Of a stretch of 64,000 nt of DNA, positions 59,901-64,000 are shown piece after piece. The stretch covers positions 1,837,720 through 1,901,719 of the forward strand of contig CAJHNH020000224.1 of the NCBI GenBank assembly GCA_905116865.2, written 5' to 3'. The DNA comes from Candidula unifasciata (lineage: Eukaryota > Mollusca > Gastropoda > Stylommatophora > Geomitridae). The notes below the pieces were generated by a model. That model did no database searches and was not told the origin of the DNA. It saw only the letters and a program-made list of their open reading frames with translations. A program made the position numbers and the translations under genes. Position 1 is the stretch's first letter. Each line of letters starts with the position of its first letter.

Positions 59901-62900
59901 TTACTTCCCTAGATGGCTTTGAGAATGGAGAGAGTTATGTGTGCTCACAACTGAGGCTACAAGCTAGAGGGGTGGATCCAGACAAAGTAGTCCCTCCACC
60001 CAGGTGGTATTATGACAAGCCATCTAGTGGAACAAAGGAACTAGCTCTTCTGCTCAAGGTAGGGTTAATTATTTCTTTGTGCAGCTCTGTAGCTTAGAGG
60101 TTATTGATTGTGCTTCTAATATTAATCCTCAAGATTCAGGGGTATTTTTCTTTTCTTCTTCACCTTCATGTTCACCAGCTGTAAACTCTTATGGAAGGTT
60201 CTGCTTGTTTGTCCATTTCCAGACATTAATCTTGTACCAGAACTTGAGTTTTATGGGCAAAACCATTTTACATATCTAGCTTGTCTGTGTGCAGACTGCT
60301 GGTCACTCGCCGCTCAGGCTGATGCATTCCAACTTCAAAAGAAACATCTCTAATTAGTCGCCTTTTACAACATACTCTTTTTTTTCCCAAAAAAATGAGG
60401 CTCCAAAACCCATGTATGGAGTATCAGAGTTTGGTTTCCACAGCAGATGTTTTATCTTCTTCTTCTTCGCGTTCACCAGCTACTCTGGTGGAAAGTTCTG
60501 GTTGCTCGTCCACTACTGAACTGCAGTCCTACTCCAGAAGCTGAGTGTTGCGTGTGCATCAGTATTACAGATCTCATTCTCTTGAATACAGACTGTTGGT
60601 TCCTTGCCTCTCCGGCAGATACACTCCAACTTCAAAGGAAGCTCCCCAATTAGTCGACTCTTACGACATGCTTTTGGGGAGGCAGTGGGTCTATTCTTGT
60701 TTTCCCCACAATGGGGCCCCGGAACCCACATGGGGGTGGCAGATGTTTTAGATAAAGATCATTCTTGTGGCTTTTAGATCATGTTATGAGAGTCACACTG
60801 TGGAAGAGATTAGGACTTCACAAGATAAAATTTCCAAAAGCAGTATTGGATGCACTGCAACCAACCTAACTGGCAGAAATTGCACAATTTTATCTAATAA
60901 TTCTTCCTTAAACAATTTTGCAGCGTGATACTTCAAAACCGATATTTCCGATAGGGTCCAGTTCCCCCATAAATGTCACTTTTTTTAACTTGTCTATAGT
61001 GACCTGTTTACAAGGCACATAGTTAATGCTTTAGGCTGTTTTTCTGCCTGCGCAAATGTTTAGTAGGTCAGGATATGAATACATTAACTAAAAATAGCAT
61101 TTGGAGGCAAGGGGTCCTATCAGACAAATAGCTTTTTTTTAAGCTAAGTTGACATCAAATTCTCCTGTAAGTGAAAAACTGATTAAATAAATTTGAATGA
61201 GTTTGAATAACTCATCAAAAGTGTTAATGCTTTTTGATAATACAACATGTCATTTTATTGATTCATTAATGGATCAATGTCACTTTGTATATAATTTATT
61301 AGTAAGCCAGTATCATTAATGTATAATTTATCATTACAATTTACCAAAAACTAATGTCACTTTATCATATATGTCATCATTTTTCTTTCATTATTGACAT
61401 GGTTGTGATTGACTTTGTGGTGAGTACTAGCACTTTTTTTTAGTGAGTACTGACACCTTTACTCTTGAAATAAAAGTTCTGTATATAATATGTGTGGGCA
61501 GCAAATAATAACATAATATACTAACCAAAGCATTTGACTACAGGAACAGGAATTCAAAAATAAAGCACGGTATCTAGGAAAGAAATATGAGGCGCAGTAT
61601 CAGAAGCTGTTGTATCCGTATACACGAGTTCAGCCAAAGAAAATTACGATGCTGAAAAATGGGGAACCACACGTCCGCCATGTTGTGCTTATCAATCGAC
61701 GTACAGCTCAGACATTTGAGCAGATCCTCAGGGACATCAGTGAAATGTTTGGCATGGCTGTCAGTAGACTCTTCACTGTTGAAGGAAGACAGGTGAGTCT
61801 GGTGAAATTGTACATCAGTCTTCTTCTTCTTCGTCTTTGTGTTCACCAGCTGTAAACTCGGGCGGAAATTCTGGTTGCTCATCCACTTCTGGACTGCAGT
61901 CCTGTTCCAGGACCTGAGTGTTACGTGTGCATCCATTTTACAGATCTGATTTGTATGCAGGCTGCTGGTTCCTTGCCTCTCAGGCAGATGCACTCTGACT
62001 TCGAAGAAAGCTCCCAATTAGTCGACTCTTACAACATGCTTTTAGGTATTGCAGTGGGTTTATTCTTGTTTACCATATAAAAGGGGCCCTGGAACACACA
62101 GGAGAGATGTACATCAGTGTAGAACCAGTTTAATTTGTGGTTTTTGTTGTTGACAGAATTGAAATTGTCTCAGTGAAGACAGATTTAGTTGTGATTAGTG
62201 ATTAAAGTTTCCAGCTGTTAATTATAGAGTATTAGTAGTAATTTTCACAAAAATATCTTGTTCAGTCCTCAGTTATAACTGAGATATAAAGTTTCCTAGG
62301 GTTCTTAGGGTATGTATTTGTTATTTACATACTATAGGTAAAAGTAAAGGACCCATTTTCACCCCTTTAGGTGAATGGGGAAAAAAGGGTTAGACCTACA
62401 TTTTTATAGACCATTCGGCACTTGGTGGGTGATGTGGTCAGCATTGTGCTGGTCTCCTTTACTTCCCAGGACTGTACCTGGTACCCACTCAAAGCTGGGT
62501 TGACCTGAGAGTCAAGGGTATTTTGAAAAATGTCAGGCTCCATCAGTGTGCAAACTCACAACCTTCCGATCCGCAGGCGAACGCCACAGTGTCTCCCTAT
62601 TTACATATATAATTATTTATTTAAGACAGTTATGTAGCTTGTATTATTATTTCAAATAATGCTTTGTTTACACATTTTGGGTTGTGAATAAGATATAATT
62701 TTTACGACCCAAAGGACCCTCACAATATTTAGCTTGTCATACATCAGTTCACCACCAAGTTGTGCAGAGCTGGCCAGTCTATCAGCCTGCTCATTTCCCA
62801 AGACACTGGCATAACCTGGAGAAAATATCCTGAGGATGCTAACTACCTGGGACCTCTGGATTGATGCTTGCCGCTCTGCACGGAGCATGCCTAGATCCAC

Positions 62901-64000
62901 CTTTCTCAGCATGCTCTGTGAGTCAACTGATTCTCCATCCAGCGGAAGGCAGCAGCGACTGCCTGCACCTCTATTCTCAAACTAGACGGTGATATTGTAT
63001 GCAAGGCTTTGTTGCACTAATAAACATTCATTCGCTTTTGCTATGACACCCCCCCCCACCTTTTTTTTTGCCCCTTTATTTTTACCAAAATTTAAACTAA
63101 ACTTGTTTTCTCGTGTCAACATTTTCCATGGGTACATGTGTGTCAGTCTGTCTCATATGTGTGTGTGTGTGTATGTGTGCATGTGTGAAACTTATAGGAT
63201 CAGAAATGAAACTTTATTTGAATGTTACTTTTGAAAACTACTTTTAGAAGAATATAAAGTTCACCTCCACATAAGACTGGTTTGGAAAGAAATCTACACA
63301 TTTGTATTGATTTTGGTATTAACAGGAATATGAATGATTTAGGACAGTTTAAAAAAAAATAAAGGAAGATCGTTGTATTTGAATAAACTAGGACAAACTG
63401 CCACTGCCAAAACAAAAGCATCTATTACGGCCTGTAGTTACCACTTTGTTGGTGTTAGTGTGGGAGTCTTGAAGCCTGAAGTTTTAAGGCTGCATAGCTG
63501 GTGCTGTCACCATGGAATGTTTGCTCCCGACAGAGCAAAGGATTCGAACCCTGGTCTCCTGCATGAGAACAAATTCTGCCATCTGCAGCTGGGACAAAGA
63601 ATGGATAAATTAAATTTTTGGACATCAGAGGTGTATTACAGTGGGGCAATGGTTTAAAAATTTTTTTATTTCATCTTTATTGTTTGTTTAATATTTTGTA
63701 AAAACTTTTTTCACATGCTTTTACAGGTTACCAGCCTGGCTGCAGTAATAAATGGACCAGATGTTCTCGTTGCCGCAGGAAAGGAACCTTTCAAACAGAT
63801 GATACCATTTGTTTATGAACCAGTCGAGTCTCGGGTACGCAGCCGCTTGGAAATGAGCAGACTTGACATGAGAAGTAGGCTGGATACAAGCAGGATGGAG
63901 ATGAGAAGCAGGCTTGATACAGATCAGCGGGACACCAGAAGCAGGTTGGATACGAATCGTTCAGAGCATATGTATGGCAGAGTTGCTCCAAAGGCGACTA
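53705..64000 (+). CDS. RP1: RP1-like tandem doublecortin-domain protein, 5' part of gene
   Basis: Four plus-strand exons (53705-53900, 59832-60058, 61544-61792, 63727 to beyond 64000) splice in frame (phases 1, 0, 0) to give at least 315 residues. The ATG at 53705 is chosen because an in-frame TAG lies four codons upstream. DCX domain 1 spans about residues 33-114 (CYFYRDGD; PFGVRSIFTPRGRD; ENGESYVCS). DCX domain 2 spans about 173-250 (ITMLKNGEP; VLINRRTAQTFEQIL; VLVAAGKEPF). This arrangement and the close spacing match RP1/RP1L1 more than DCDC2 or DCX. Family members bind and stabilise axonemal microtubules, in vertebrates in photoreceptor cilia; the role here is inferred. A charged Arg/Asp repeat follows domain 2. 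Introns 2 and 3 carry SINEs; intron 1 (5.9 kb) carries a LINE remnant. Confidence 0.85.
54560..54735 (-). mobile_element. SINE S1, partial
   Basis: CACCAGCTGTAAAACTCC, CCTGGTTGTTTGTCCACTTC, GTTCCAGGACTTGAGTGTGC and GAGATGCATTCCGACTTTGA, the inverted S1 body, in intron 1 of the RP1-like gene. Confidence 0.8.
55050..55170. repeat. Repeat R6 copy
   Basis: CCAACACTTTTTTAGGTTAT, CTACTGTAATAGACACTTTG, GTACCAACACTTTTATTAGA and TAAGTGTCTTTTTTCTTCTA in the same order as at 14,155. Confidence 0.6.
55725..55895. repeat. (GT)n-rich region
   Basis: Several GTGTGTGT/GCATGCAT runs. 55,180-55,720 otherwise shows no feature beyond short simple repeats. Confidence 0.85.
56848..57078. repeat. 47-bp minisatellite, five copies
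   Basis: GTCCTCTGGTAAACAGGCAA plus GCAGGACTACGGTAATACGG and GATTATG starts at 56848, 56895, 56942, 56989 and 57036. The last two units are nearly identical. Confidence 0.97.
57305..57500 (+). mobile_element. tRNA-headed SINE S5
   Basis: CACATTCGCCTGCGGATTGG, B box TTAGTTCGAGTCCC, CCAGGTCGACTTCGCC, GGAAGTAAAGGCGGCAGGTG, TGATGTTGACCACATCAACA and GGTCTATAAAACATAGG. Sense orientation of the copies at 13,860 and 62,334. Confidence 0.7.
58915..59820. other. Intron 1 remainder of RP1-like gene
   Basis: A T run of about 19 at 58,931, then non-repetitive sequence with no frame over 90 codons that looks coding. I see no further feature before the exon at 59,832. Confidence 0.5.
59832..60058 (+). CDS. 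RP1: RP1-like gene, second coding exon
   Basis: Acceptor TGTTTCAG|AG restores codon GAG (Glu) with the leftover G. Donor CTCAAG|GTAGGG is phase 0. It completes DCX domain 1 with LSAKVKLPFGVRSIFTPRGR and GFENGESYVCS, the strongest family signature in the gene. A linker rich in Pro and aromatic residues (PPPRWYYDKPSS) follows. Confidence 0.9.
60155..60415 (-). mobile_element. SINE S1, diverged
   Basis: TTCACCAGCTGTAAACTCTT, GCTTGTTTGTCCATTTCCAG, CTGATGCATTCCAAC, CTAATTAGTCGCC and GGCTCCAAAACCC. Inverted S1, intron 2. Confidence 0.8.
60455..60738 (-). mobile_element. SINE S1, full length, 12-bp TSD
   Basis: GCAGATGTTTTA flanks it at 60443-60454 and 60739-60750. 284 bp with (TTC)n at the left (tail) and CCCCGGAACCCACATGGGGG at the right (head). 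About 90% like the 10,793 copy. Confidence 0.92.
60751..61410. other. Intron 2 remainder, no feature
   Basis: AT-rich sequence without recognisable repeats apart from short TCATTAATG-type near-repeats around 61,250-61,340. Confidence 0.45.
61410..61465. repeat. Repeat R6 remnant
   Basis: TTGTGGTGAGTACTAGCACT and GAGTACTGACACCTTT resemble the end blocks of R6. Confidence 0.4.
61544..61792 (+). CDS. RP1: RP1-like gene, third coding exon
   Basis: Acceptor GACTACAG|GAA and donor GGAAGACAG|GTGAGT, exactly 83 codons in phase 0. A Lys/Tyr-rich linker (KARYLGKKYEAQYQKLLYP) leads into DCX domain 2: KKITMLKNGEP, HVVLINRRTAQTFEQIL and MAVSRLFTVEGRQ. A SINE of 288 bp begins only 28 bp after the donor. 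Confidence 0.9.
61820..62107 (-). mobile_element. SINE S1, full length, 11-bp TSD
   Basis: TGTACATCAGT flanks it at 61809-61819 and 62108-62118. 288 bp; tail (TTC)n left, GGGGCCCTGGAACACACAGG right. It lies 28 bp after the donor of RP1-like exon 3. Confidence 0.92.
62334..62605 (-). mobile_element. tRNA-headed SINE S5
   Basis: Plus-strand text GGACCCATTTTCACCCCTTT, GGTGATGTGGTCAGCATTGT, CAAAGCTGGGTTGACCTGAG, then ACAACCTTCCGATCCGCAGG, the inverse of the tRNA-like head. The other copies lack its 3' GGTCTAACCC part. Confidence 0.7.
62715..62995 (-). pseudogene. LINE F1 RNase H remnant
   Basis: Minus frame: MLRKVDLGMLRAERQASIQR, ILRIFSPGYASVLGNEQADR, LASSAQLGGELMYDK and ALWV-like RVLWV. His of PGHAG is Tyr. 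Truncated on both sides. Confidence 0.85.
63490..63590 (-). mobile_element. tRNA-like sequence with perfect B box
   Basis: The minus strand reads GATGGCAGAATTTGTTCTCA (A-box-like), GCAGGAGACCAGGGTTCGAA, TCC. B box GGTTCGAATCC is perfect, but stems do not pair well enough for a functional tRNA. Probably the head of a SINE. Confidence 0.45.
63727..64000 (+). CDS. RP1: RP1-like gene, fourth coding exon, cut by window edge
   Basis: Acceptor TTTTACAG|GTT, phase 0. It finishes DCX domain 2 (VTSLAAVINGPDVLVAAG then KEPFKQMIPF). It then enters a charged, imperfect repeat built on RSRLD/E and R/M spaced about 9-11 residues apart (RSRLEMSRLDM, RSRLDTSRMEM, RSRLDTDQRDT, RSRLDTNRSE). Such Arg-Asp repeats predict a long single helix or coiled coil. 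The exon is open to the last base. Confidence 0.88.

Noticed and set aside
63490..63590. Possible functional tRNA on the minus strand
   Set aside because: The B box is perfect but the T stem and acceptor stem pair poorly. More likely a SINE fragment.

Overview
This is eukaryotic nuclear DNA from an invertebrate animal. A gastropod mollusc is my best guess, because the LINE reverse transcriptase/RNase H proteins, the SINE density and TTAGGG-type repeats resemble those of sea slugs and snails. That is an inference from family resemblance, not a proven assignment. The window is AT-rich, intron-rich and dominated by transposable elements and minisatellites. There are no operons, bacterial genes, rRNA genes or CRISPR arrays.

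Two host genes run through the repeats. (1) On the minus strand between about 22.3 kb and 2.06 kb, six exons with consistent splice sites and phases give 340 codons of an unrecognised, probably all-helical protein; the gene continues past the left edge. (2) On the plus strand from 53,705 to beyond the right edge, four exons encode a tandem-doublecortin protein of the RP1/RP1L1 (oxygen-regulated protein 1) type. A third possible gene is an intronless ORF at 32,482-33,096. It has a polybasic, triple-cysteine C-terminus and lies inside a repeat block.

Repeats by region. 0-5 kb: minisatellites, RNase H-type LINE fragments and a Penelope-like remnant. 5-22 kb: introns of gene 1 filled with SINEs, RTE-like LINE pieces and a 707-bp inverted-repeat DNA transposon with a perfect 8-bp target duplication (17,802-18,508). 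23-30 kb: tRNA-derived SINE heads, a LINE broken by two dated insertions, and two large minisatellites. 31-34.8 kb: the repeat block with the orphan ORF and a 43-bp minisatellite. 34.8-41 kb and 47.6-51.5 kb: two copies of one long repeat, each opened by different insertions. Copy A has gained a nearly complete endonuclease-RT-RNase H LINE. Copy B has gained two related inverted-repeat elements and a truncated LINE. 41-47 kb: several LINE remnants. 51.7-64 kb: a 29-bp minisatellite, then the RP1-like gene with SINEs and a split LINE in its introns.

Pairs of repeat copies in the window act as natural empty sites. They make several insertion boundaries and target-site duplications directly visible. 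The most unusual items are the orphan ORF in its repeat block, the fold-back element carrying inverted telomere-like motifs, and the family of GGCTCTCC-ended elements.
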